A stretch of 64,000 nucleotides of DNA from Xestospongia muta (lineage: Eukaryota > Porifera > Demospongiae > Haplosclerida > Petrosiidae), in NCBI GenBank assembly GCA_963693285.1, contig OY848917.1, positions 18,891,745-18,955,744 on the forward strand. Reading direction: 5' to 3'. The stretch's first letter is position 1. Every line of letters starts with the position of its first letter. The notes under the pieces are model-generated. The model searched no databases and was not told where the DNA came from. It saw nothing but the letters and a program-made list of their open reading frames with translations. The position numbers and the translations under genes were made by a program. This document shows, one piece after another, positions 1-11,700 of this stretch.

Positions 1-13
1 GTTGCCTAGCAAC
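1..13. promoter_or_regulatory. Candidate RFX X-box
   Basis: GTTGCCTAGCAAC carries the two inverted half-sites GTTGC and GCAAC of an RFX X-box. It is followed at 21-26 by an E-box core CACGTG and at 27-31 by ATTGG, an inverted CCAAT box. All lie just upstream of the ATG at 34, so they may be promoter elements of the gene that begins there. Similarity to the consensus is the only evidence, and the upstream context is cut off by the window edge. Confidence 0.3.
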
Positions 14-33
14 ATTAGTGCACGTGATTGGGA

Positions 34-435
34 ATGGCTCTATCTTTCATTGTTGGTGATATATTCTGCAGTTTTACAGAACTGGAGACCAAACTGAACG
101 ATTATAAATCGGTAAACTGTGTGGAATTTTGGAAACGAGGCGCCAGAACTATTATGGCTGCAAAGAAAAGGTTGGCAAAAGAACTCAAGCCCGAACTAAG
201 ATATTACGAGATAATGTACTGCTGTATACACGGACGGCAGTCCTTCAAGGCTACAGGAAAGGGAATTAGATCAACTTAGTAAGGGTAATTGTCACATCTG
301 CTGATGATAATGATTTTTATTCACAGTACATTTAAACGTGACTGCCCAGCACACATTACCCTTCATGTTAATGTAAATGGTACTGCCTTAGAAGTGAAGA
401 GTGTTTCAACTGAATATAAGCATGAAATATCACAG
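34..435 (+). CDS. ZSWIM1/3-like protein, first two exons
   Basis: Two exons join in frame: 34-278 (donor GTAAGG) and 327-435 (acceptor TTCACAG, next donor GTACGC), separated by a 48-bp intron. The 118 residues visible match the N-terminal domain of ZSWIM1/ZSWIM3-type proteins, themselves derived from MULE-like transposases: an opening segment with FTELETKLNDYKS, then CIHGRQS, then RDCPAHITLHVN. A TTG codon six bases upstream is in frame, but the ATG at 34 is the natural start. I could not find further exons: the next 600 bases show none on this strand, so the gene is either truncated or has a long second intron. Family assignment rests on remembered motif order, not on a search. Confidence 0.5.
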
Positions 436-1070
436 GTACGCGTTGGAATAGTGTCAGTTTTAACATGACTTGTGGCAATGTTATATAGGCACTATTTAAT
501 TGTTTCTTAGTGATTGTATGTATGTTAAACAGTTTCTGTTTATTAGACAAACATTCTTAGTAGATTACAGTTGTACACTGCTTACATCTCCATTACCTGC
601 ATCCATTGAACACTAACAGCATCAATAAGTAATTCTATTCCTTCTATTACATCATTCTGGCCACCAAAAGCTATGTGTTTTGATGTCATCAATGCCTATT
701 AAATGACATAAATCATATCATATTGCCTGAAATAAATGAATACTGTTATCATCTGTGAATTAGCAACGTTATCTTCTACTGTGCACTCAATGTTCAAGTA
801 TTCTTTTTGGACTGGTGTTAATTCCACTTGTGGACCGTTGTGGTATACCTATTATAATAATTCATCATTACTTCAAAGTTTGGGGTTTCTAATTACCACA
901 TAGATGTTTTGCCAGTGGGGTTACATGCAATAACTGGAGGATGCTGTTTATCCAACATAGGTTGCTGGTTTGATTTCCAAAACCCTTGTTGTGTGTATAG
1001 CATAACTCCAGTGGCGCTCCAGTCTCATAGATCTGTCATTTATATACAAACACCTTGTCAAAGATGACTG
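436..1070. other. Non-coding stretch
   Basis: AT-rich sequence with no convincing exon, repeat or RNA gene. It may be intron of the upstream ZSWIM-like gene. Confidence 0.5.
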
Positions 1071-3399
1071 ATTATTAAGTCACAGGTGTTGATGGTAACA
1101 AACAAGGTTGAAAAGATGTTATAATGACATCTTCATCATCATTGTGTTCATCACTCCTAGAGAATTTCAACTTTTCACTATCATTAATGACTTCTTGTTT
1201 TTCCTGCATTAAAGTGAGTACTTAGTACATTAAACACTTAATTAATCATACATTGCATTCTACGGACAATGTTTCATCACAGCCTTCCCTATAGGAGATT
1301 ATAATATGTATTTGTGTATATATCGTTAGTCATCTGACTTTGGTTTGATGGACACTTGAGATGATTTTGTATTGCTAACTTCATCATATTGGGACCTAAG
1401 TGAGAAAACTGAAAGTTATCTCTAAACGTATTCTGTGCATACAGCAATATAAAATCCTTCTTTGGAAGCTTTTGGTAGTGACCCATTAGGTTTTGTCCTG
1501 GCTTCTTAGATCTTTTTGATCACTTCTCCTCAAGCAGTTTTGTTTTTGGTTTATCTAGCTGTTTCTGAATACATGTATATATATTTTGTATATAAAGACA
1601 AATAATGTACTTTACCTTTAGCCTCTGTCTGTCTTTAGTAAAAACATTGTCAATATAAGCCAGCTGCCTTCCAAAGTGAATTGAGTAGTGCTCCTTTAAA
1701 AAAAGATCTGTCGCTTTCTGTGCTTTGGATGGTCACTTCTTTTCAATATGAGGTTCCAGGCCTCAATTGTTCCAGCAGTTCGATTTCTGCTTGTTGACAT
1801 ATCTCCTGAATTAACACTCCTCAGTATATTTGTCCAAAAAGGAACCATCGACAACCATTTCCGTTCCATTGTTTCGATCCATTTAGGTTGAAAAATTGGG
1901 TTTGGAGGACATGTTTTGTTACCAGTATATCCTCTGCTAACTCTTCGTTAATGTTGTCAATGTTGTTGTCGATTAACTGGGGGACCTCTCCAAGTTTTTT
2001 GAAAGTATCTTCAAGCTCATTAATTGCACATTGCACTTCATTGTTGACATACTCCGAGCCAAAGATTAGAGCACATCTCTTGAGATTTATTAAAAAAATT
2101 TCAATTGATGTAGAATTTAGCAAAACTGAAAAGCAGTACATTGAGAAGCTGTACTGCTCTTTTATGGCACTAAAGTAATGTAAATATACTAACAAATTGT
2201 ATGCTGTGATAAACTGACAACAATTTTTTCATGTCATACTTGGCACTCTTCATAACATGACTTATGCATGCGTGTACAAAACACTTGTTGAAATCTGAGC
2301 TTGTTGAGCACCTGTTTGCCACACAAAAACAGCGGTGTAAATAATCTGATAATGTCTCCAAGTAAAAAACTCTTAAAAAGCTGAGAAGAAGGACTAGGCT
2401 TCAATCAATAATGATGTACTTAGGAACAACAATGTTTTGATGCCCATACAACAATGCTTCATGTTGTCAGAAGTCTTCAAGAAAATGGGAAATGGCCATT
2501 ACAGAATGCTCTGTCGAAATAAGTTCAGCCACAGCAACAGGTTGCTGACCTTTCTTTGGGTGTCCAACAACAAGAGCATAGTATAAGGATGTGTTGGACT
2601 CATAGTCAGTGCCCTTTAAACTAATAACTGTACCTGTTGCATCTAAGTACAAAACTTGGTCTTTGGCAAAATTGTGATATATTCTTACTCCTTCCTCAGT
2701 AAAGGAAGAAACACTAAATGGTTTTGCCACAATCTGTTGAATGTATCCACAAATGTTTCTTTTGCAGCCAAAGGATTCTGTGATCTCTTTTTCTATAACT
2801 TTCAGAGACATAACAAGATCCAAGTGTGGAAATTGGTCTCTTTGACCCTCTGATGAAATTTTTCGAAGAACGTGCTGGCAACTGCCAACCTTGTCCCTCT
2901 TTCCTGACTCCAGCTCTGCTAACATTAAAGACAAAACCTTTTTGTTATAAAGACAAGATAGTGTTAAGGAAAGTACTTCTTTTTTGGCAATTGTTCTATT
3001 ACTTTAGCGTATTTGCCTGGATCGTCTCTTGTCTGTGGCATGCTTAATGAAGGGGGATGTAAAATATATAGAGACATGTAATGTTATTGGAGGATTACTC
3101 TGACAAAAGGACATTATCTTGAGATGAAACTGTACAGGGCAATCAGTAAATGTACACTTTCCTGAACAACGAAATGAATAACAAGATGACTTTCTTGAAT
3201 ATTTTCTTTTCATTCAATGGTTTTTCATAGCAAAAGAGCAGTATGGGTTGTGAGTAGACAGAATATTGACAATTGGGTTTTGCCAGTCAGTCTTAGTAGA
3301 TAACTCTGGCCATATACTTGATGGTATGGTAGTCATCACATTTGCAGGAACTGAAGCATAAAAGAAACAACTGTTTTGATTCCCTCCTATAGTTGACAT
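1071..3399 (-). pseudogene. Decayed DNA-transposase-like gene
   Basis: On the minus strand one reading frame runs from 3399 to about 2171 and is interrupted only by stop codons: TGA at 3214-3216, TAA at 3004-3006, TGA just after LEDF near 2467, and one more TGA near 2405. It holds a cysteine-rich segment (CSGKCTFTDCPVQFHLKI) and a segment with LYLDATGTVI, YYALVVGHP and ISTEHSVMAISHFLEDF, which recalls MULE-type transposase cores. Recognisable coding text then continues in shifted frames (2195-1821, about 1815-1670, 1486-1289) and ends with an acidic tail (HNDDEDVIIT) near 1100. A possible 50-bp intron lies at 3400-3451. Three of the four stops in the long frame could come from CGA to TGA decay. 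The gene cannot make a full protein as it stands; the exact superfamily is uncertain. Confidence 0.6.
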
Positions 3400-5159
3400 C
3401 TACATAATAATAGACAATGCTTTTGAGCTTGAGTAGATGCAGCATATTTTACCTGAAGTTGTCGTCCTGTCCAGTATACAAGTGAAACAATGAAACTAGG
3501 CAACTAGTTTCATTAATAGAACAGTTAAAATGAGACAATCATAATTTTACATGAATATATTACATGTTGTGGATTGTGTAGGTTGTATCTTTGATCAATT
3601 TAGAACAACCATATATATTATAAAAAGGCAAATGTTATGTTCTCTCAACTGTTCTTGTTATTATTTATGTCTAGTAGTTGTAAAATTTCCTCTTATTGCT
3701 GGCTATGAAGACTTTGAATGTAAACAATAATATGCTATTCAAGTGTCTCAAGTTAGTATAAATACTATCGTCAGTTGTTATGATGTTGGTGTGTCTTTCT
3801 CGCCCAGCAATAAGACCATTTGTTCATTTTTCAGTACATTTCTTCTTATTGCTGGCTATTGAGAGTACAAATGTAAATGACAACATGATATTCAAGTGTG
3901 TCAAGTTAGTGCAAAGACTATCGTCAGTTGATTTGATGTGGGCGTGTCTTCCTCGCCCAGCAATAAGACCATTTATTCATTTTTCAGTACATTTGTTCTT
4001 ATTGCTGGCTATTGAGAGTACAGATGTAAATGACAATATGATATTCAAGTGTGTCAAGTTAATGCAAATACTATTGTCAGTTGATTTGATGTGGGCGTGT
4101 CTTCCTCGCCCAGCAAAAAGATCATTTGTTCATTTTTTAGTACATTTCCTCTTATTGCTGGCTATTGAGAGTACAGATGTAAATGACGATATGATATTCA
4201 AGTGTGTTGAGTTAGTGCAAATACTATCATCAGTTGTTTTAATGTGGGTGTGTCTTCATCGCCCAGCAATAAGACCATTTATTCATTTTTCAGTACATTT
4301 GTTCTTATTGCAGGCTATTGAGAGTACAGATGTAAATGACAACATGATATTCAAGTGTGTCAAGTTAGTGCAAATACTATTGTCAGTTGATTTGATGTGG
4401 GTGTGTCTTCCTCGCCCAGCAAAAAGATCATTTGTTAATTTTTTAGTAGATTTCCTCTTATTGCTGGCTATTGAGACTTTGAATGTAAATGACAATATGA
4501 TATTCAAGTGTTTCAAGTTAGTATAAATACTATCGTCAGTTGTTTTGATGTGGGTGTGTCTTTATCGCCTAGGAATAAGACCATTTATTCATTTTTAGTA
4601 CATTTCTTCTTATTCCTGGCTATAGAGACTTTGAATGTAAATGACAATATGATATTCAAGTGTGTCAAGTTAGTGCAAATACTATCGTCAGTTGTTTTGA
4701 TGTGGGCGTGTCTTCTTTGCCCAGCAATAAGATCATTTCTTCATTTTTTAGTACATTTCCTCTTATTGCTGGCTATTGAGATTTTGAATGTAAACGTCCA
4801 ACGTTGGACTTCTGGATCTTCCTGCAGAGCCCCGCTCAGCGTACTCGTGTCCTCTTCATCAGACATCACTCGTGATTTGTTGGCCTTCCTCCTCTGTCCC
4901 CTCAACAGGTCCTGTCTGGCCGGCCTGCTCCTACTGAACAGGTCTCTCATCTCTGACTTTCTGACTGATCTTCCTGATCATCCTGGTTATTCAGCTGCTT
5001 GTCTCGAGCCACAGTCACCTCTCGCTCCCTGTGCTCAACAGCTTCAACGTCCTGCATGTCTGCCTCCTTCTGAGGTCTTTGCTCCTCTGTGATCGTCCTT
5101 GATTGGCCTTGAGCCAGTGCTTCCTCTTGAAGCCTCTGCTCCTCTTTGGCCCCCACTCT

Positions 5160-5510
5160 TCAAGCCCGTGCTCTTGTAGTCACCACAAACTGTTGCTCCT
5201 GTCTTTTCTGAAGTATCTCCCTGAGTTCCTCATCAGACAGATGTTGGGCAATCATCCGGTCAATTAGTAGATCTCTGCCCAGGAGAACAGGTACTGCTAG
5301 GCGTTCCCCTACGGCCACTTCCGTTGAGTACTTTTCTCCTTCTATCTCCAGCTCCACTTCGGCCAGCTTGCAGTTGATCCACTCACCGTTTGCGATCTGT
5401 GAATCCCTGGTGTCCCCTTGTACTTTACTTGGACTCACCAAATCCTTCTGAACAGTAGTCCTAGAACACCCAATATCGACTATCATCTTGACTTTTTGTC
5501 CACCATCCAC
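5160..5510 (-). pseudogene. Gypsy retropepsin-like protease, copy A
   Basis: This frame of 116 codons holds a retropepsin-like core: VDIGCS takes the place of the D-T/S-G-A/S active-site triad, and VLLGRDLL near the middle is the typical second motif. DIG instead of DTG or DSG may lower activity. A downstream charged region follows in other frames (5156-4741) where pol should begin, but it breaks at the satellite junction. It is a remnant of the Gypsy fragment, not a host gene, and it is duplicated exactly at 7888-8238. Confidence 0.7.
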
Positions 5511-5677
5511 TTGCCTCAGCCGAATGTGATACGGTTGTCCTTCACTCGCTTTTCATTCGTGTGGGTGGTAAGTGAGGTACAGTTGTATCAACTCCACCAT
5601 CTGGTCAGTTTTGACTGGCTGCCGTTCTCCCACCCAGGTCCGCATCTCCTTCGGCATTCCACTCAGTAATTGTTCAA

Positions 5678-6187
5678 TCACCAGCTGTTGACGTATCTCA
5701 TCTGGAATTTCCGCCTTTGTGCCTTGGTAGTGACTTCAAACTGCTTCATGAGTCTCATTTTCAAGTCTCGGTATGTGCATTTATCAAATTCCATGTACCA
5801 GCTTACTTCCCTTGCTTTGCCGGTCAGGCTCAGGACTAAATAATTCAACCAGTCTTCTTCTTCTACTTCATTTAGTGTCATCGTCCCTTCGAAGGCTTCC
5901 AGGAAAGAAGCAATATCTTCTCCTTCCTTATACTCGGCAACGTTTACTCTTTCATTCCTAGCTGTAGGTCGCTTGCCCATCTCTTTCGAGATAATAGTTT
6001 GAAACTCTTTCTGTTGTTTTTGTTGCTGATCCATTATTTGCTGTTGTAACTCCTGTTGTTGTACTTGATTTTGGTGCTGCATTTCTTGTTGTAATTGCTG
6101 GAATTGTTGTTGACTTTTGACCAATTGTAGTTGGAACTGTTGTTGACTACTGGCTAGCTGTGCCATCGCCGCTGCAAGTTTCTCCAC
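5678..6187 (-). pseudogene. Gypsy Gag remnant, copy A
   Basis: This frame of 169 codons starts with an ATG and has a Gln-rich coiled-coil-like N-terminus, followed by a retrotransposon Gag (capsid) segment with EDIASFLEAFEGTM, WLNYLVLSLTGKA and YRDLKMRLMKQFE. It ends in a stop just after the capsid core, so the nucleocapsid region is absent or out of frame. Position is as expected: about 190 bases downstream of the primer-binding site. The identical copy is at 8406-8915. Confidence 0.75.
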
Positions 6188-6376
6188 ATCAGCTTTGTCT
6201 TCACTCTGTATACTTGTTTTTTTCAGAACTATCTGTTAGCCTAGTGGGTTTTTGGTTGTGTCTTCTATTTACCTCAGTCCGGAGCTCTTTGTGGTACTTC
6301 CGCAAATCTGGTAATCGTGACGTTTTGCTTCCTGTTTAGTCAGTAGGGTCCTCGAATGTCTACTGTTTTTCATTGA

Positions 6377-6394
6377 ATCCCACCGCTGCCACCA
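6377..6394 (-). other. Primer-binding site (tRNA-Leu), copy A
   Basis: On the minus strand the 18 bases TGGTGGCAGCGGTGGGAT are complementary to the 3' end of animal tRNA-Leu (ATCCCACCGCTGCCA plus CCA). They start 5 bp after the LTR end TGTAACA. This fixes the element's orientation and the LTR border at 6400. Confidence 0.7.
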
Positions 6395-7887
6395 AATAAT
6401 GTTACAGAGTGACTAAAATAGTTTTAAACTTTTTAAAATAATAATAATACAGTTACAAAAACCAACAACAACTCTCCTACTATATATCCTCTGTAAGTAT
6501 TAGTTCTTTAATGTGGGTGTGTCTTCATCGCCCAGCAATAAGACCATTTATTCATTTTTCAGTACATTTGTTCTTATTGCAGGCTATTGAGAGTACAGAT
6601 GTAAATGACAACATGATATTCAAGTGTGTCAAGTTAGTGCAAAGACTATCGTCAGTTGATTTGATGTGGGCGTGTCTTCCTCGCCCAGCAATAAGACCAT
6701 TTATTCATTTTTCAGTACATTTGTTCTTATTGCTGGCTATTGAGAGTACAGATGTAAATGACAATATGATATTCAAGTGTGTCAAGTTAATGCAAATACT
6801 ATTGTCAGTTGATTTGATGTGGGCGTGTCTTCCTCGCCCAGCAAAAAGATCATTTGTTCATTTTTTAGTACATTTCCTCTTATTGCTGGCTATTGAGAGT
6901 ACAGATGTAAATGACGATATGATATTCAAGTGTGTTGAGTTAGTGCAAATACTATCATCAGTTGTTTTAATGTGGGTGTGTCTTCATCGCCCAGCAATAA
7001 GACCATTTATTCATTTTTCAGTACATTTGTTCTTATTGCAGGCTATTGAGAGTACAGATGTAAATGACAACATGATATTCAAGTGTGTCAAGTTAGTGCA
7101 AATACTATTGTCAGTTGATTTGATGTGGGTGTGTCTTCCTCGCCCAGCAAAAAGATCATTTGTTAATTTTTTAGTAGATTTCCTCTTATTGCTGGCTATT
7201 GAGACTTTGAATGTAAATGACAATATGATATTCAAGTGTTTCAAGTTAGTATAAATACTATCGTCAGTTGTTTTGATGTGGGTGTGTCTTTATCGCCTAG
7301 GAATAAGACCATTTATTCATTTTTAGTACATTTCTTCTTATTCCTGGCTATAGAGACTTTGAATGTAAATGACAATATGATATTCAAGTGTGTCAAGTTA
7401 GTGCAAATACTATCGTCAGTTGTTTTGATGTGGGCGTGTCTTCTTTGCCCAGCAATAAGATCATTTCTTCATTTTTTAGTACATTTCCTCTTATTGCTGG
7501 CTATTGAGATTTTGAATGTAAACGTCCAACGTTGGACTTCTGGATCTTCCTGCAGAGCCCCGCTCAGCGTACTCGTGTCCTCTTCATCAGACATCACTCG
7601 TGATTTGTTGGCCTTCCTCCTCTGTCCCCTCAACAGGTCCTGTCTGGCCGGCCTGCTCCTACTGAACAGGTCTCTCATCTCTGACTTTCTGACTGATCTT
7701 CCTGATCATCCTGGTTATTCAGCTGCTTGTCTCGAGCCACAGTCACCTCTCGCTCCCTGTGCTCAACAGCTTCAACGTCCTGCATGTCTGCCTCCTTCTG
7801 AGGTCTTTGCTCCTCTGTGATCGTCCTTGATTGGCCTTGAGCCAGTGCTTCCTCTTGAAGCCTCTGCTCCTCTTTGGCCCCCACTCT

Positions 7888-8238
7888 TCAAGCCCGTGCT
7901 CTTGTAGTCACCACAAACTGTTGCTCCTGTCTTTTCTGAAGTATCTCCCTGAGTTCCTCATCAGACAGATGTTGGGCAATCATCCGGTCAATTAGTAGAT
8001 CTCTGCCCAGGAGAACAGGTACTGCTAGGCGTTCCCCTACGGCCACTTCCGTTGAGTACTTTTCTCCTTCTATCTCCAGCTCCACTTCGGCCAGCTTGCA
8101 GTTGATCCACTCACCGTTTGCGATCTGTGAATCCCTGGTGTCCCCTTGTACTTTACTTGGACTCACCAAATCCTTCTGAACAGTAGTCCTAGAACACCCA
8201 ATATCGACTATCATCTTGACTTTTTGTCCACCATCCAC
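7888..8238 (-). pseudogene. Gypsy retropepsin-like protease, copy B
   Basis: Same 116-codon frame as at 5160-5510, with the DIG active-site variant and the LLGRDLL motif. It shows no visible difference from copy A. Confidence 0.7.
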
Positions 8239-8405
8239 TTGCCTCAGCCGAATGTGATACGGTTGTCCTTCACTCGCTTTTCATTCGTGTGGGTGGTAAG
8301 TGAGGTACAGTTGTATCAACTCCACCATCTGGTCAGTTTTGACTGGCTGCCGTTCTCCCACCCAGGTCCGCATCTCCTTCGGCATTCCACTCAGTAATTG
8401 TTCAA

Positions 8406-8915
8406 TCACCAGCTGTTGACGTATCTCATCTGGAATTTCCGCCTTTGTGCCTTGGTAGTGACTTCAAACTGCTTCATGAGTCTCATTTTCAAGTCTCGGT
8501 ATGTGCATTTATCAAATTCCATGTACCAGCTTACTTCCCTTGCTTTGCCGGTCAGGCTCAGGACTAAATAATTCAACCAGTCTTCTTCTTCTACTTCATT
8601 TAGTGTCATCGTCCCTTCGAAGGCTTCCAGGAAAGAAGCAATATCTTCTCCTTCCTTATACTCGGCAACGTTTACTCTTTCATTCCTAGCTGTAGGTCGC
8701 TTGCCCATCTCTTTCGAGATAATAGTTTGAAACTCTTTCTGTTGTTTTTGTTGCTGATCCATTATTTGCTGTTGTAACTCCTGTTGTTGTACTTGATTTT
8801 GGTGCTGCATTTCTTGTTGTAATTGCTGGAATTGTTGTTGACTTTTGACCAATTGTAGTTGGAACTGTTGTTGACTACTGGCTAGCTGTGCCATCGCCGC
8901 TGCAAGTTTCTCCAC
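8406..8915 (-). pseudogene. Gypsy Gag remnant, copy B
   Basis: Same 169-codon Gln-rich Gag frame as at 5678-6187, without visible changes. Confidence 0.75.
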
Positions 8916-10557
8916 ATCAGCTTTGTCTTCACTCTGTATACTTGTTTTTTTCAGAACTATCTGTTAGCCTAGTGGGTTTTTGGTTGTGTCTTCTATTTAC
9001 CTCAGTCCGGAGCTCTTTGTGGTACTTCCGCAAATCTGGTAATCGTGACGTTTTGCTTCCTGTTTAGTCAGTAGGGTCCTCGAATGTCTACTGTTTTTCA
9101 TTGAATCCCACCGCTGCCACCAAATAATGTTACAGAGTGACTAAAATAGTTTTAAACTTTTTAAAATAATAATAATACAGTTACAAAAACCAACAACAAC
9201 TCTCCTACTATATATCCTCTGTAAGTATTAGTTCTTTAATGTGGGTGTGTCTTCATCGCCCAGCAATAAGACCATTTATTCATTTTTCAGTACATTTGTT
9301 CTTATTGCAGGCTATTGAGAGTACAGATGTAAATGACAACATGATATTCAAGTGTGTCAAGTTAGTGCAAATACTATTGTCAGTTGATTTGATGTGGGTG
9401 TGTCTTCCTCGCCCAGCAAAAAGATCATTTGTTAATTTTTTAGTAGATTTCCTCTTATTGCTGGCTATTGAGACTTTGAATGTAAATGACAATATGATAT
9501 TCAAGTGTTTCAAGTTAGTATAAATACTATCGTCAGTTGTTTTGATGTGGGTGTGTCTTTATCGCCTAGGAATAAGACCATTTATTCATTTTTAGTACAT
9601 TTCTTCTTATTCCTGGCTATAGAGACTTTGTATGTAAATGACAATATGATATTCAAGTGTGTCAAGTTAGTGCAAATACTATCGTCAGTTGTTTTGATGT
9701 GGGCGTGTCTTCTTTGCCCAGCAATAAGATCATTTCTTCATTTTTTAGTACATTTCCTCTTATTGCTGGCTATTGAGATTTTGAATGTAAACGACAATAT
9801 GATATTCAAGTGTGTCAGGTTAGTGCAAATACTATCGTCAGTTGTTTTGATGTCGGTGTGTCTTTATCGCCCAGTAATAAGATCATTTATTCATTTTTAG
9901 TACAATTGTTTTTATTGCTAGCTATTGAGAGTACAGATGTAAATGACAACATGATATTCAAGTGTGTCAAGTTAGTGCAAATACTATTGTCAGTTGTTTT
10001 GATGTGGGCGTGTCTTCCTCGCCCAGCAATAAGATCATTTGTTCATTTTTTAGTAGATTTCCTCTTATTGCTGGCTATTGAGACTTTGAATGTAAACGAC
10101 AATATGATATTCAAGTGTCTCAAGTTAGTATAAATACTATTGTCAGTTGTTTTGATGTCGGTGTGTCTTCCTCGCCCAGCAATAAGACCATTTATTCATT
10201 TTTTAGTACATTTCTTCTAATTTCTGGCTATTGAGACTTTGAATGTAAACGACAATATGATATTCAAGTGTCTCAAGTTAGTATAAATACTGTCGTCAGT
10301 TGATTTGATGTGGGTGTGTTATCCTCGCCCACCAATAAGATCGTTTATTCATTTTTTAGTACATTTCTTCTTATTGCTGGCTATTGAGAGTACAGATGTA
10401 AATGACAATATGATATTCAAGTGTGTCAAGTTAATGCAAATACTATCGTCAGTTGTTTTGATGTGGGTATGTCTTCCTCGCCCAGTAATAAGACCATTTG
10501 TTCATTTTTTAGTACATTTCCTTTTAATGCTGGTTATTATGACTTTGAATGTAAACT

Positions 10558-11084
10558 GTTGTAATGATGTATATTAAGAAATCATATTGAATGATCATGT
10601 CATCTTTGTATATGACAAACTATTATGATTTTATATTTGCATATAAGAATGTTAAACTTGTCACTGTGAGGTGAACTTAAACTACCTGTTTCAATTCAGT
10701 AATAAGTTCATGTAAATATTTATAATAACCTAATTTTTTAGACTTGTTTGCAAAACAATCTAGTATAAGGAATTAAGGACAAGTTTTGCTGGAGGCCAGT
10801 GACTGTGGTGCTAGTTTTTTTGATTATTTATGCTAACAATTTCGTGCTAAAAATTTTGTTCTTAAAATATAAAAAGTAATTTATTACAAAATTTATTAAA
10901 CAAAGTATTTTGAAAGGAATTAATTGGCTATCATTTATAATATATTAACTAAACGGATGGAATGTTCTGTCTTACACACAATGTGATTGTTGTAAGTTTC
11001 AGTATACAGCAAAACAGCAACTGCAGCTCCACCCTATCAAAATACTTGAAACCACAAATATTTAATAAGGCGTGGTTATCTAGT
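10558..11084. other. Non-coding AT-rich stretch
   Basis: I see no gene or structured repeat. A short motif near 11085 (GAGGAATGTGCTGCTAACTT) reappears in similar form near 12205, suggesting an old dispersed repeat. Confidence 0.4.
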
Positions 11085-11700
11085 ACCTGAGGAATGTGCT
11101 GCTAACTTCAACAGAGTCATGTATTTGTATGCATAAATGCAGTTAGACCTTTGTGGAAATAGGTGTGGTGTTTACACCCCCAAAAATTGAAAAATGTTGG
11201 AGTAGGTATAAACGCATTTGAGACTATTGTGGGAATAGTTGTGGTGTCTCCACCCAGCAAAACAGAAAATGTTGGAACTTGTATCTTTTCTAAGGTAAAA
11301 AATGTATATACTTGGATCGTATAAATCGTATTTACATGTAATTTGTATGTGGAAATAGAAAACTAGGAGTTAGTATGATGTGTCTGCCCAGTAAAACCAG
11401 AAAATGTTAAACATTTTGGTGAGCTATGTTTATAGTTGATTGTATTAATCATATTCATATGTATTTTATAGGTACAAATGCATTTGAAACAATTGTGGGA
11501 GTGGATGTGGTTCTGCCTAGCAAAATTGAAAATTTTGGAAACAAAATTATTTTTGAGGTAATTTTGATGGATAGTTGATTGTATTTAACATATTCACATG
11601 TATTTTGTACAAATGCATTTGAGACCATTGCATGAATAGGTATGGGTCTCCTCCCAGCAAAAATGGAAAGTATATAAAAAATTACTTTTGTTTGCCTGTT
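11085..11700 (+). repeat. Diverged satellite tract, about 132-136 bp period
   Basis: Units beginning with GCATTTGAGACTATTGTGGG recur near 11213, 11477 and 11613, with a weaker one between; spacing is about 132-136 bp. Each has a GTGG..GTGTCTCC..CCCAGCAAAA core resembling the core of the 153-bp satellite 500 bp upstream. The tract may be an older relative of that family. Confidence 0.55.

Larger units (their letters stand above)
4797..6508 (-). mobile_element. Gypsy LTR-retrotransposon fragment, copy A
   Basis: About 1.7 kb of a Ty3/Gypsy element lies inside the satellite in reverse orientation. From its 5' end it has roughly 109 bp of LTR (6508-6400), a primer-binding site (6394-6377), a leader, gag (6187-5678), an aspartic protease (5510-5160), and a charged Gln/Glu/Arg-rich stretch to 4797. 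Reverse transcriptase, RNase H, integrase and the 3' LTR are missing. There is no target-site duplication: the satellite phase jumps by about 55 bp across the insert. The left junction sits on the 14-bp palindrome GTCCAACGTTGGAC (4796-4809). Confidence 0.85.
6601..9236 (+). repeat. Second copy of a 2,728-bp tandem duplication
   Basis: From about 3873 to 6508 the sequence recurs at 6601-9236 with an offset of exactly 2,728 bp, covering satellite monomers plus the Gypsy fragment. I saw no mismatch between copies in the parts compared. Unequal crossing-over between satellite monomers explains it. An assembly duplication cannot be excluded from sequence alone. Confidence 0.85.
7525..9236 (-). mobile_element. 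Gypsy LTR-retrotransposon fragment, copy B
   Basis: This is the same fragment as 4797-6508, carried along by the 2,728-bp duplication rather than by a second transposition: both junctions with the satellite are identical. Order on the minus strand is partial LTR (9236-9128), tRNA-Leu primer site (9122-9105), gag, protease and charged region. Confidence 0.85.
3689..10557 (+). repeat. 153-bp satellite array, interrupted twice
   Basis: The monomer is 153 bp: matching points fall at 3782, 3935, 4088 and 4241. Each unit contains the landmarks GATGTGGGCGTGTCTTCC, CGCCCAGCAATAAG, CTTATTGCTGGCTATTGAGA and CAAGTGTGTCAAG. Array tracts are 3689-4796, 6509-7524 and 9237-10557; the two gaps are identical Gypsy fragments. 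Because 153 is divisible by three and one frame lacks stops, the array shows artificial open frames of 51-residue repeats, for example at 3780-4526 and 6511-7254. The outermost units are degenerate, as expected at array edges. Confidence 0.9.

Noticed and set aside
2171..3399. In-frame TGA codons read as selenocysteine
   Set aside because: One stop is TAA, later parts are frameshifted, and nothing suggests a SECIS element; pseudogene decay explains it.
7525..9236. A second independent Gypsy insertion
   Set aside because: Both borders and the flanking monomers equal those of copy A, so it was duplicated, not inserted.
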